Below, piece by piece: positions 19,701-34,700 of a DNA stretch of 64,000 nt. Where the stretch lies: the NCBI GenBank assembly GCA_002633005.1, contig NMRA01000536.1, positions 1-64,000 of the forward strand. Reading direction: 5' to 3'. The position numbers and the translations under genes were made by a program. This DNA comes from Phoronis australis. Lineage: Eukaryota; Phoronida; Phoronidae. Within the stretch, counting starts at the first letter, position 1. Each line of letters starts with the position of its first letter. The notes beneath the pieces are model-generated. The model was given only the letters and a program-made list of their open reading frames with translations, did not search any database and was not told where the DNA came from.

Positions 19701-22700
19701 GTTTGCCAATGTGAGCAGCTCAATTTTCCTCGGCCTAGGATTTGACTGATAGTACGTCTTCAAGATGGCCAGCTGCTCCTCGTTGAACAAGGAGCGACTA
19801 CGGCAGCGTCCATTTTGCTCTTTGTCGTTGTCATCGTCGTCATCTGAGGTCATCGGAGTAGAAGTTTGCGTAGAACATTCTGACTTCTGTTCAGTGCTAT
19901 CTGAGCCCTTGTGCATGACTTCGGCGCTTTTCTTGCAGAGATATCGTTCGTGCTGATGCAACTCAACTGGGCTTTTGAAGCTCTCGTAACAAAAACGGCA
20001 ATACATACGTTCTTCATTGGAGCTTTCCATCTTGACAGAGTTGGCAACTGGCATTTCCTCTTTGATGAGGCTGGAATCTGGACTTGGGCTCGTCATCTCG
20101 CTCTTGACTTCTGGCATTTTACCATTTGTGGGAGACGTCAGCTTACTGAGTCCCACCTTGTCCTTCTCAGCTGACAGTCGCTCCTGCTTTGACACAGTGG
20201 CACCGGCAATTTCCAGAACCTTCTTCACATGCTTGGTGGGACTTTCGCTCTTCAATGGATTTGGAGAAGTGGGCTGCACACTTGGTGACTTCTTTGGACT
20301 CATTTTACAGTCCAGCTTGTCTCTAATGGTGGCTGTTGCGTCGTCAGGTTTGGTCAAGCCGTGCAAGCCTGAGAAGTTAGGAAACATAGCATTGGCCATG
20401 GAGAAGGGTAAGTAAGGAAGAAACGGCGGACGCATGCCATTGAACTGGGCAACTCTTGCTGAAATCTGCGCTGCTGTGCTGAATGGGATGTACTGGGCGG
20501 CGTAGTCTGGGAAGGTGCTGGCGTAGGAAGTGGCCAGCTCACGGGTAATATTGTGCTCAAGCGATGACTTTTCTCCCGCTGGCTTCTTGGCGGCCATGAC
20601 AAAGCACTTCTTTGAGGTCATGTGACTGCTGAATGACCCCGAGTGGCTGAAGCGCTTGCCACAGTTGGGGCACTCAAAGGGCTTCTCCCCAGAGTGGATG
20701 CGCACGTGTTCCTTCAGGTGGTGCTTAAACTTAAATGCTTTGCCGCACTCCATACACTTGAACTTACGCAAATCCGAGCTCTCGTTGTGACTGATCATGT
20801 GACGCTGCAACCGGTAGACATTGGCAAACGTCTTGCGGCAGACTCCACACGACTGGCATGTGGGAGAGTGCAGTGCCAGGTGCTTGTCCAGCTGAGACTT
20901 GAGCGTAAAGCCAGCACTACACTTTGGACACATGAATCGGCGCACAAGCTCTGGGTGCGATTGCTTGATATGATCGCGGAGAAGGAAGAGTCGTTGGAAG
21001 CCGTGCTCGCAGTGCGGACACTTAAACACGCAGACGCCGTTGACCATCTCTTTGTCGTGTTCATCTGAAATGCATCAGAAACGCAAACTGACATTTTTGA
21101 GGGACTGAGCAAACACCTTGTACTCAGACTCAGAATTGTCATCTCATCAATTGTGAAAAATTCAAAAGACAACTGCGATAACAATGATAACAGTTGTTAA
21201 TTCAAAAAATAAACTTTGTTGCTGCAATATGATGAAGTTGAGAAACTATTTCAATATTACAGAAAAAGGGGAAATCTGAAGCTGCAATTTCAGGAGCAAT
21301 GACTGAACCTTTGTGTTCCAGAGTTTGTACTTAAATTTGAAGAATAACAGGTGAAGCAATGGTTTCTTCATTATACAGCAATTGATAATCTATGCTTTTT
21401 GATGGTCTAAAATTTAGACAAGTACTTTCACAAAATCAGTTTGAACTGAAGAAGTACGTGTATCAAAGGAAAGGTACAAAAGGTTCAATAGATCACACTT
21501 CCTGCGAAAATGAGCAGCAACAACATCATAACCGACAATAACAACGACATCCACCACTGACCTTCCTCTGTCAAGCCAGAAACAGAGTCCTCTTGGTCGC
21601 TGGTGGGTTCAGGGAATATCACGGCGGTGTCGGTGCGGTTCAGCAGTTCAGATATGTTCTCCTCCTCTGACGTGACATCTCTCTCGTTGGCGTCAGACGT
21701 CGTAGTGTTCTCTTGGGATTGTGCTAATGAAAACCATTAGTGATAAATATGTTACGCAAGCAACTTAACTGTTTGGAATCCGGATTGAATCTCATTAGTT
21801 GATCACTGATCAGCCAACAGTTAGGAGTGTAGCACATCAAAAGCTTCAGCCACAGAAGTGATAAAGGCAAACATTTTACAAATTTGGACTTTAAAATCAA
21901 TTGCTGAATTCGACATTATATATTTTCGAAAGCTTACTGCTGCAAAAGCTTAAACATTTACCAGATATTCTTCAATTACCGCTGTACAGTGGAAACAATG
22001 CCAGCAATGAGGTAAAACTTTATAAAGGTTATGTAGAATGTAGGACACTAGAAAACATTTTCAAATTTGGCCAACCTCCAGACATCACGCCTTACAACTG
22101 GCTGATCAGATTCACACAGAACTTTGATCACACTCTGCTTTATTAAACAACGCACTTCAAAACATTGTTAGGAATTGTCTTCAAGATGTTGCACCTTTAT
22201 GTGATGGGTTGTAAAAATTCACAAAGTTCTATGACTTTCATGAAAGAACTTAGAAGTTGCATAAAACAAAAATAACATATTTAGAAAACAGCGTTTACTC
22301 TTGAATTAATTTCCATCAAATATAATTTGAACATGCCCTTGGTGCCATTGTTGAAATGCTATCAACGTATCTTTGTGCTATATTTTTGTTAAAGACATGC
22401 GCATGTGACCAAATAAATGGCAAATTGCTAAAAAAGCCAAAATCTAATTCGGCAGGCTTCCTACATTAAGAAAATATATACTTTCACTGAATTAAAAATG
22501 TATAATTTTGCAGATACTTGGCTTCATACACACACTTTTCGATAGTGCTCTGCATAACCTCAATTTGTTGATCAGTCTTGTTCAAATGAAATTCAACTTC
22601 AGCCATGTTGTGCAACCAAAGAATTTATACTTTTACTTTCAGACAGTAATATTCCCCATCTCTACAAATTTAGGCAAGACTAACATTACATCATAAACAG

Positions 22701-25700
22701 TGACATGGCTGTCATGGCACACATTACCAGAGACCACATGTATGCTTTCCAACAAACTTTGCAATGACTCACTATCTAGAACACAGTGGAGGCAAAAGTA
22801 CAGTTACAATTTAACCTTTGCATGTTTTCATGTGCAGCATCCAAATATGGCATACTACCGTTATCAACACATTTCTGCAATTACAGAAAAGCAACTGCGC
22901 ATTGTCCTCGGACGAAAACCAAACTTTTTTCAAGATAATAGAAACTTGAAGTTTTTGAAGAAATCAATACTACAATTTTGAAAAAAAAACAGTTAAATTA
23001 ATGAGTACCTTTAGTTTGTATGTCGCTAGGTGAAGGCATCTCCTGGTCATCTATTTCCACACTGCTTTCCTCCGCCATATCGCTGGCCGTTTTACTGTCA
23101 TCATGGCAACCATTGGTGCCACCATTTTGGCACATGGTAGAAGTCTCAAGAGGGGTGCAACACGACTCTTTCACTCCATCAACTCCCGACTCGGCTGCAA
23201 TAAGTCAATATATTTCATGTCAGTTACACACTTCAGTCATTTTATCACGAAGGCACACATCAGCACGAAGCTGAATTGAAATAAATGAATCAGTTAAGGG
23301 TGTAGTTGCACCTCCACTCGTATCAAAATACCAAAGAATAAGGCCATAAGACAGTGGCAACCAATATGTGTCTATAGCAGACATACTGCAACACTTACAA
23401 TACCAATGAACTTAGTTGGGTGAAATTCCATGTTTCAAAAAGAATTGCCGAGTTTGAAATTGACGCAGTTCACTTTCTCAGAATTCTACGAGATGACCAC
23501 GCAATAGATGACCACGCAATAGATGACCACGCAATAGATGACCACGCAATAAATCCCTAAGAGTGAAGGATATCCGTCTTTCTACTTAATGCCACCTCCT
23601 CTAGTTAAGAGTAACAAAAGTCAAAGACCAGACACAAGTAAACAACGCGCACCGATATATCGCTGATCAGAGCCTAATTAAACCTGGATGACCACAGCAT
23701 TCTGCTTAATTGGGGAAAAGTTAAACCAGGTGTAGTGTTAAGTCTAATTACACTGCCTCCAGCACACCTTAATAGCATCACAAACCTGGCATACCTTTCT
23801 GCTCGAGTGCCGCACCTGACAGGTACAACGATTACCTGGGAACTAGTTAAATACCTAACAGACCTGGCGAGTGACTGACGGATTCCATTAACAAAAACAA
23901 CATGGAAGTTGATCACATCGGTATGCAAAGCCCAAACATAACAATTACCAGCAAGGGACAACTGGTTAATAGAGTCAATCCTAACTTAAAACACCAGCTT
24001 TGTTTTAATAAAGAATTACTACACATTACAAGAAATCAATTCGTCATTTCAGAGTATAATACAAGCTACTGCAAATTCTCCATTTGTTTCGCACAGAAAT
24101 AATTGTCAAAACTGTCATTTTCCATTTTTCAAAGGCAAATAACTATGCTCCAAATAACGGAAACTTTTCTAAGTGTTGTTTTATGGCATCCACAAAGCAC
24201 CCATGCTCAAGAATAAGCAATTTTTTATTAATTTTTATTTTAGTGGAGGAATTGGACAATAATAGAATTTCAGTAATGTTGGCCATACTGTGTGTCGGTA
24301 TATAAGCAAAGAATTACAATACGAAATTTTGACACCAGTAATGACAGTAAAAGAATCGGCAAATCATCAATGAACACAAAAGTTGCCATCAAACTTAAAC
24401 ACAAGTTTCCTCAAATTGATAACCTTTAAATTACTTTTTGTTCTGATCCTTTTCAACAAAAAAAACACAAACAAAAACACATAGCGTGCTGTTGCTGTAC
24501 AAAGATCTAAATCTAAAACTGGAATCAATTTCCTTACAGCGAGGCGATTATGCAGAAAGTGCATATAAAACGTTCACAGACAGGGGTACATCTGCTGCCT
24601 GTTTTACAGCACAGCTCACCATTAAGCAGTCCACTGGCACAGGTGAACTGGGTACATTAAAGGTGTTCTTTTAATGTGGTGCCAGCTACCATCTGGTGCG
24701 AGTTACGGGCAAGGTTGGTGAGTTAACAAGGGTCAGCTGCTATGTCATTATAACTGTGACAAACACAGCCCTGGGAGAAAACTAGCCTCCTTTCATAATA
24801 CAGTAAAGTTCTTGACAATATTGACTTCCTTATTTGGAAAAATCATGTTTGCAGACTGTAACATAGATGCTGTTACTTTACATCTTACATAGTACCTAAC
24901 GGTTCACCACACAAGAGTGTTGAGAAGGAACGTATAGTTTCTTTCACATTAAAATGGTTGTCATGTATTCGTAAAACAGTAAAACACCATGTGTTTGTTG
25001 TTCTGCTTTTGCTGACTGCAGGCATTGTATTATTTTAAGTAACAGTATGATATGTTGTGTACAGACAATATGTAAGGTAACTTTTTCACGAGCTACAGTA
25101 CATCACACCAAGTATTGGGAAAAACCTGGTCCAACCATGAGAAAGCCAAGGTTCCAGAGAAGGGTTACCAGAATCGTAAACACCTGTGTTCACTACCTGA
25201 TGAAAGCCAAGGGCAATTTCTTTTGTACATTAGTTTGTATGGGAAGCCATGAAATTTGCATAATATGGACTTTTAGACTAGACTGCATAAAACTTAAGAA
25301 AATATCCAGACGACAAATTTGATTGATGTTTTGAATCAGAAACGAGATGTGCAACGAAATAGAACATGACATGTGAAGTCATTGTTTTATCCAACGTAAC
25401 CACCCGGTCCTGTGTTTACCGTTAATATCAAAAATGATTTGAAGCAAATATTTGCTTCGGAATCGTTTTGATATTATAGATATGACCAAAACCACCTCAG
25501 TAAAATACTAGCAACGTCTCTTAGAAAGCCACAGTTGACATCTTAAACTGAGCAAAGGTAATTTGACTAAAGTTTTTCACAGTAGAAACACGCTCCTTTA
25601 TAGCCAACACCAGCCTCCACTCAAACCACTACCAGTGATGGCCAAACAAAGATAGCTACAGCCAGGTTCTCACAACAGAACCATTTTCTCTCAAAAGATG

Positions 25701-28700
25701 TCTCTACATGTTGAAATAACACTAACAAAGTCAACTAATCAACTAACAGGAGATAACACCTAGGTATCTGAATCAAAACTATGCCAACTGTTACTTTAAC
25801 CACTTAAAAATGATAATCTGATGCTCAAAACTACAAAAACCAGTAAGTTTCACAACACTCTCATATTTCAATAACACATGACAAATGTCTGCAGCAAACA
25901 CTAACCATGTGACATGTGTCTTCAGACTTCCAACTCAGACAGCTATAATTTGTCAAAACAGTTTGAGAAAATGTCTTGGGTGAATCACAGCACACAGGTA
26001 TAATAGGAAATACCTGGCTGACATGGCACCACGCATGTTACTTGCCCTTTCACCGATTGGCTAACAGCAAAAGCACAAGGGTAACTGGTAGCACATGTCA
26101 CCTGACTCTTGACAGCAACCTTCAAGGTACCCTTGAAGAGTTGAATCATGTGGTAAAGTCATTTGCTGACTGTGTTTACAGGAAAAATTCCAGGTTGGCT
26201 TATTAAACTGAGCCTAGACAAGGTACCTAAGTCTCAACAAAGGTTTGCAGAGGGCATTGAGCAAGGGACAGGGTCTGGTTCGGCAAAGGGTTACACTCCT
26301 TAAATGGTATGACAAGAATGGTTTCTTCATGAGCAAACACATCATGACAACAAATAGTACGTTGTCATGTTACTGTCTTGGTGCGTAGACATTTACCCTG
26401 TAAGGTGATAATTCTTCCATTTGGCAAAAAATAATGGCCATTTTTCTATTTTCAGAGGCTTCCTGCACTGTTACAAATGCTTAATATTTTACCAAATGTA
26501 TCACACAGACCATGCTAACAGCAAAGTATAATTTTCTTGAAAATTATTTTTGTTGAAAAATGGGATACCTGTCCACCAAATTGTGTCCCGAATGGAAGAA
26601 TTTTTGTCGTAATTGAATTTCTCGAGAAAATCATTGCGGCTTCCACTAAATTTCATGATGAGAATGTTATATTGGATCTTTGGTCAGTTATGGACAGATA
26701 ATTTGAAAAATGTCGGCCTCAGTTCTATGAATGACCCAAGTCTATGTAAGATCAAGGTTGGTTTTCATGAATTGCAGTTTTCGCGATACATTAAAAATTA
26801 CCTATTAGCAAGCTTTTGCGTTTACAAAGAATGCCCTTATCTAGTAAAAAAATCAAAAATTTTACCTTTTCATGTCTAGTTTTGCAATCCTATAATGAAC
26901 AGACTACACTAAATCAATAAGGAATTTTGCTTACCCTTGGGAGAGTCGGCCCATGAATTGTTTTTATTATTCTTTCCACAAAGTCACAGGGTTAATGCTG
27001 CAGTTAAGGCCAAAACCTTTGCAAGAGGTATTTACTGTGAAAACATCAAGACATAATTTTTGTGTAAATTGAGCTTATCAGCTCCCAAAGCATCAGAAAA
27101 CTGTGAGTGGAGGTCGCCCATAAATCCATGGAATGGCAGAACACACCAGACTACAGAAAAAACACCAATTAAACAATAGGGTTTTAATATGCAACCAATA
27201 TTTTATACAGTAAGATACTGATCCAGGCTAAAAATGTTGACAATATGTAAGTTTACCCGATGGTTTGTCATCTAGTACAAAATTCCAACTACATTTAATT
27301 TACCCACTTAGTCCGTGACAAAAACAAAATATTCTATTTCACTTTCATCTTAAACAAAATTGTTGAAACTCGCTAATGGAATAAAAGAAAACACATTTAC
27401 GGACTAATAACAGAAATAATAATAAATTAAAATTCATGGAAATCTGCAGTGCAGGTGTGAATTATAACAAAAATCTAGTTTTAAAAGAACACTGGCCAAC
27501 AGGTGTTAATGTATTGTAAAGTCATTGAACAGTAGCTGACCCGAATGGCAACCAGGTCATTAGTTTTTGTTTCTGCACTATGAAATCCCACCAATGGCAT
27601 GCTATGTCACCAGTTCCTGACAAGGATATTAACCGACCTCATACCTTTACAACATGGAACAATTTACTCCAAGAGAACTGCTGGTAAACTTCACAATACA
27701 TGATTTCGCGAAAACAAAAGAACAGTCTAATGAAAGTGATATAAACAAAATAAAAATGAACTCTAATAAACACCAACATCTCTACATGGAAAAGATGAGC
27801 AACTGCCAGGTGCATACTTCTTCATGAGCGATGGAAAGATTCAAGCTGACTGCTAGAACCATTGGAAGAGTGAATTTCATACAATGTGGGAACAAGCGAC
27901 AACTTTGAAGAGGAAAACAGCCCTATTCTGATGTCACCTTTAGTAAAAGTACAGATCCTTGGTAATCTGGAAATACATCTTTCTGTATTTAAGCATTAAC
28001 TGTTCCACTCTTAGAGACATAAACAGACCTTAGCTAATTTTTTCACTTGTCAGTGTTTTGGCCAGCTCTTCACTAGTGTTTACTCTCATTTAAAGCCATC
28101 AGTGTCCAATGACATGGAATTCAAGACCATTCCACATCAGATCACCCTGTTAGCTATGTTTAGTGTGTGGCCTGCCATTGTTTGTCTTGGATCCACTGCT
28201 CAAGAATTTGTTTACAAAACCAATGTCTCCAAACCTTTGAAGACATTAGGATGTCATCTACAAACACAACAGAACATTCTTTTTGAAACAAGAGAGAGGG
28301 GAGGTGGTGATTCACAAGTCTCAGAAGTAAATTTCTTTGCAACACCTAAAGATGACATTAGCACATCTTATCAAATAAGGAATTATCGCAGTAATTCTCT
28401 GAACAAAAATTATGGTCAAATTGGCACTTTTTCATTTTACAAGAACACATGTCAGTCTGAAAACATGATGGAAGCTATGGTGATTACATGATGATCCAGC
28501 CTTTACTTGATACTACCATATTTACTGACAAACCTGAAAACAGAATTTCACTTGAATCACCTTATTGGCGATACTTTACAGGATTTCCTTTCAGCATTTA
28601 AAGATAATAGTTTTCTTCTCGTTATTCATAAAGTTCTGCCAGTTATTATGATTTTTATGCCTTTAAAATCATTCATATTTCTGGAAATATCCAAATAATA

Positions 28701-31700
28701 CTAAAATCGCTTTAACAACTGCTTCTTACACAAACCTGCTAAAACGCATTTTCTACAGGACTACAACACTATGGCATTTTCACCACCAATGACAATGGCA
28801 TGACCACAAACTGAACCACTTGACAACAGTGCTGGCCTTGGGTAGATCCATCAGAAATTTCATACCTATGTTGGACAAGCTGTACATTGAGTTAAGCTCA
28901 GACAAAGCACAGCCAACAACCACTTGCTGGCCTAGGGGTAAAACAATCAAACCACCTCATTCAAGACTAATTAATAAGATATTTTTGTTTATGCAGAATG
29001 CCACTACTGTTTATGTGTTCATCCCAGACAAGGGCGAGAATAACCTTGTTAACCCTCCAAAGGTGTCCATCAGGTTTGGCACCACCATCAACCATTTTGT
29101 GGAACTCTAGTGTTCTCACTTCTTGTTGAACATTTGTGGTTTCGTTTTTTCAATGGTGGACCTGACCTGCCAAAACCATATGAAAGGATTTGTCAAAACA
29201 TTGACAGTGTTGGACCTGTTCAACAAGTCTGATTAGCTTTTTAGGGATCAGTAAACAATGCGACTTTGATTTCAAAACACTGGCATGGGGTTTTAAAGTA
29301 CTAGAAAAGCCACTTCAGAATTCTTGTTGTATTCTCTGGCAGTTGGTGCCAAATACGAAACATAAGTACCCGGTAAGCTGAAAATTACAAGAGGCAGTTT
29401 CACATTTGAACATGCTACATTTTTATTTTAAATCCATTGATGAACACCATTTTTATAAAAAATAGCAAATAGCCAAATGTAAAATGACTCACAATAATTA
29501 GTTGACAATACGTTTGTTTTAGCCATTCACTACTTCTCTGTGACAGGTAAAACACAAAGAGGCCAAACTGACCCACGTTAAAGGTCTTTGAAAAATGAAA
29601 AAAGAACGATTTTGGTCAGATTTTTACTGTAATGGCGACCAATTGGACTGTGTCTGAGGCACGTGTTCCGACTCCACTTTTCGAGCAAAACTTAATGCAA
29701 GACACAGCAATTGAAACAGTTGATTCCTGATTTTGCTCCAATTTTTGTTTGACTTTTAAACAAAGTGCTGTTTTCACACTCCGATATTCACTGGTACGAT
29801 GTTAATGCAAAGTTACATAGGAAATATCACAGCAATGTGAAGACTGGCATTAGGAATATAAGGAATACAAAAAATTGAGTCAAGCTGACCTTAATAATGA
29901 TAAAGACATGATGTCATGCCAAAACTATAATATGGTAGAGTGCATAGCAACTTCAAGGAACAGGTAACTGGAGTCTTGCTTATGGGTGAAACTCCTAATC
30001 GTAAACAAAGCCATATTCTGTTTCTTCAAAGGTGTCATAAAACTTATGCAGGAGCTGTAAAAATGCATTAACGATGGTTCAAGTAAAAAACATATTGCAG
30101 GCAAAACACAACATGTACAAAAATGATACAATAACTTGGCAAATTGTTTGGTGCAATCAAAATTCATATACCGGTAATACAAATTATTATTGTGAATCAC
30201 CAGAAAAATCAGAAAACTATCACATGACAAAATTCAGACAGATTTTCAATACAAGAATTTCTTCAAATCATTTCACCCAAAATCAAGAACTGCATAAAGG
30301 CAAACAATTTCTGTAAAATCATAGATTTGGTGCCACTGACTTGCTGAGAACCTAAAACATCAGTAGTTGTCTCCACCAACAGATTACCTAGAAGATCAAT
30401 AGGTGTCGCTGCTGTCGCAGTCACCACCACAATTCCTTCACAGATGCAGAACAGATGTGGCTGTTATCAAATCACCCATTTGTAATGAGTGGATAGGTAG
30501 ACAACATCTCTCACAAATACCCTTGAGGGGTGACAGGGAACCAGAACACAGTTCACTCTTCATTCCAGACTTCATGAGAGTTAGTGGATAGGGTTGATCT
30601 GTGAACACGCCACCTGGGGCCTGTCTCATACAAAGTGACACAAATTTGGTCCTCTGCTCCCCCTCACCCAGTTGCTGAAAACAGGTTTAGCTTGCTATAT
30701 TATGAACTCATAGCAGACTATAAATAATTTCTAGAAATTATCTCAGTAAATAGCAGTTGCATATCAATTCTCAAAGAGTTTGCACTTTTATTCAAGTGAA
30801 ATTTAATATTTTTCAGAAACGGTTTCGTGGAGCGCAAGACCAAATTTCTGTCTTAAGTCTAAAGTCATTTTTCATGAACAGGCCACCAGAACTTGCAGTT
30901 AATAGGAATGTATGCCTAACACAACGCCCATTCCCGTCAGGTAGAACAAAGCTGGGATTGACAAAAGGGAACATCAGACAATTATCCAACTAAAAGACCA
31001 CACATGTACTCAAATGAGAAACAAGCATTCAGGTGTGATTTTGACATCAAAATGGCTGCCATGTCTAAAATCATGAACCTGATCACGACGAAAAAACGGC
31101 TTCGAGCTTTTTACGAGCCATGTGTGGAGTGAAAATAATACAGTAGTCATAGGCTAAATGTGACCTGTAGTGTGCGAACAAAAAACTAATGAATGATTAA
31201 GAAATATGGCTTTAACCAAATACATAACATAACCATAAATTTTTTGTCACTTCTGGGGAAAATGGAGGGAGTAAGGCTTTTTGAGACGAAGCAGAGTTCA
31301 GTAACAGGAAACAGTCACAGATGTGCCATCCAAACAGTTTTGCTGATGCAGGTTCACCAGATAAAAGCACTCGAGGTCAGGTAATCTGTGGGCAGAAACA
31401 CTTTCTACAAGATTGTTCCCGTGGCAACAATCAGAGCCTCCCAACAAGGTGTCTTGGAAGTTGAGTGCCCAGGACCAACCTCGGTGATTAATCGAGAGAC
31501 AACACGCAAAAACTTTGAAGTGTTTGTCTTAGTAACAGTGTGAACTTGGGAACCCGGCTTGTTTCCATTTTAATCACCCTGTTGCGAAAACAATCAGGCT
31601 CAAACTGTTGGGAATTTTGCAAAACTTTAAATTCATCCTGAGTGATTTGAAATGCCTGAAACTTACATTAGTGCATGAAACCAAAAATTACATTATCAGA

Positions 31701-34700
31701 TGTTTAGAAAAAAATGAGAAAAAAATCAATTGATGCATTTTCCGTTTTTCAAATCTAAATTTCCCCTGTAATGATATTATTAGAGCCCAGCTGGACCAGC
31801 CAATGTACAGAATCCAACTAATAAAGGTAAGGTTCACACCAGAACAAGACTCCTTACTTGAAAAACAGAAATTATCAATTATCTGGACAACCTCCAACAG
31901 GCTTGGGACTAATCCAAACAAGGCTCTGCAGTCTGAGATAATACAAGAGGCTTTCACTTCAGCCAAGTGAAAGGAATTTATTGTTTTAAACACTACCTTT
32001 ATGAAAACATTCAGGTTCTCCTATAAACAATTATGAAGCTAGACCATTCATCGTCTGGGGCCACATTCCTTACCTAAATTAACGGAAACATGAAAAAGAA
32101 CACTCCAAAAAGAACAACTGCTATTATACAGCATCCGGGCATCACGTAATTAAACCCATGACAGGACACTGTATACAGCAGGACAGTCATACAACCACCT
32201 TCCAGGCCTGGTAACTCAATCCCTCAATGGCCAAAGCACTCAGTTAGATAACCCAGGAACAGCCAGTCCTATTAAACACAGGAGTCTGTCTACACCTTAA
32301 TGTGGCATGTAATTGCAAAACCTGACCCTCCTTCCTGAAATCACCAAAGACAGCATCAACAACACATGACTGCCACCTAGCAGCAAGGGGTGTGACTGCA
32401 TCACCACCTTCACCAGTGCATCACAAGGTTAACACATGATCAGCTGCTGACCACGTTTAGAAATCCAACAGGTTGTTGGAACCAGCAAGAATTGTAGACG
32501 TGTACTGAATGGCCAAATACATTTGGAAACGTAGAATAATTAAGACATTTACAGAAATTCAGACTGTATGTGAACGACGTTTGTGAAACTGAATTTCTCA
32601 CGGAAACACGAGGATGAGATTTTCAATTTAAAGCCACTATAAACCTGCATTCTGACAAAGAAGTGGACTATTGATTTAGACTTATTACCACAATAAAATT
32701 CGTCTCAACTTGTTCCTACCTGAGGTAAGAAAAAATTTCTGGGCTTATCATCTCTAAGACTAGATGCTTGTAAAATGACAGTCAGTCAACAGGGCAACTT
32801 CAGGTGTTATGGGAAGATTCCCATGGCAGCTGTATGGGGAGATGAGATGACAATGAGTTCAGGCAGTTATTACCAGCAGGCTGTAAGCAAAGCACAACTC
32901 TATTCTGCACAAAATGACAACTTGACACGCTTTGACAAAAATGAGAAACTGTAAAGTCTGTCATATAATCTCCAAAAATGCTCTCTACCGTCCCTACTAA
33001 ACTCCGCATAATTAGGAAACCTCTTTTTATTTCAATAAATTAACCACATTTAGTCACTTTTCACCCAAAATCCTACCAAAAGTGGGCTGATGACACGAAA
33101 TATTACTAAGGACTATTATCCGGTGAGTTTTATGCAATTGTTTAGTTAGGATATGAATATTTCACTTAAAGAAAGATTTAACTAAAGTTCAGAAACTGAT
33201 TTGACACATGGAAATACAGGACTAGAGGCCAGTAGTCAAGGTTGGCTAAAATCCAATCAAGCTGCCAACAGGTAACCTCAACAGGTGTGATATTATCAGA
33301 TAAACCAGATGATTGACTAGCTCAACTTTCACTACCTTATCAATGCAGTAATTGCTTGTTTTCTATCCTTAAAGCACAGGTACCTCTTCCCCATGTATTA
33401 TGTAATAGTCTAGACCCCAGGTAATAAATACTGCAAGCCATGCACAAGGTGAGAATTGCCTATTATGACACATTAGGTTCAACACTATTCACAATTGCTA
33501 GGTAAACACAGATAATGGTTTTCCAATAGCCAATGCTCAAGTGGAAGTGATTACCTACACAATGACTAAGTACACAGATAACAGGTAGTAGTAGTGGGGT
33601 AGGAACACATGTTGAACAAACACTTATGTGTACATACATGTGCACAAGTTTGTATCTGCTATACCTACATGAAAATAACAAAATAAACGTAACAAACAGC
33701 AACAAACACAGAATAACGGAGAGGAACTAAAATGCCTAAGTAAAATCTCTCTAATTTAGGGCATAGAATGGCTGACATCTGAAATTTTGTTTTATGATTT
33801 TTGATGCTTTACTGTGTTCAAGTATTGTATGGCATCTACTAAAACACAAAATTTTGAAAACTTCTCCATACTGACAGCAATGTAATACCTTGGAGAATGT
33901 CAAAAGGGCCATTTTGGCAATTATTTGTGTCTGAAATAGGCGAGATTTTACCCTAATCTCAGTAGCTGCAGGAGAAAACAAATGGTGAAAAGTAGATCAC
34001 AGATTTTCCAGTTACAATTTACATAGAACACAGAATTGCAGGAATTGTCCACTAATACCCGATTCAAACTTGCCCTGCAAGTTGGTTTCAGTGCTCTTAG
34101 AATGTGACCACGCACGTATTGCTTAATGAGTGGTGTGTATAGTGCACGAGTAAAATCTCCTTCAAACTATATTTTTGTAGAGTCCAAATTTCTATTATTA
34201 TCATACTGTACTCTAATTTGAAGACTTTTGCCTGGATCTAGAATAACAATAAACAAGGTTCACTCCTTTTGTCATCAACCATTAACCAAGCAAAACTAAA
34301 AACCTAGCATGTAAATGGATTAATTGAAACAGCCCTGTATTTTTATACCCAATGTGTTTGTAACATAGACACAAACTGAAAAATAGAAAATAACAAAAAT
34401 TGTATAATAATATAAAGATCTAAGTCGTCATTAACATGATCCATTAAAACATGCCGACATGAACAATTTTCAAAATCGAGAAGTCTGATCTACAGCCAAA
34501 CGTACACAATTCCATAATCCAAGTTGTCTAGGCCAGCAAACAGACAGCAGTAGCTTGCCATTAATTAGAGACCCAACAATGACAGATTACATATCTGGCA
34601 TGCTTCATTTAATTTTGATTGGTTTATTATCCAAGGTAATCGCCAGGTAATCACACACAAACTACATAATTACGCATCAGCGGCAGGCACTTCTAGAATT

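Noticed and set aside
19332-21068. Long plus-strand open frames (up to ~141 codons) over the main ZEB exon
   Set aside because: They are antisense shadows of the conserved zinc-finger and homeodomain coding strand.
28102-28491. 129-codon plus-strand frame in the large intron
   Set aside because: No recognisable domain, AT-rich composition, no splice signals; this length is expected by chance in 64 kb.
32075-32134. Minus-strand ATG frame ending at a good donor (GTAAGG)
   Set aside because: Only 20 hydrophobic residues with no similarity to ZEB and no upstream support; likely chance.
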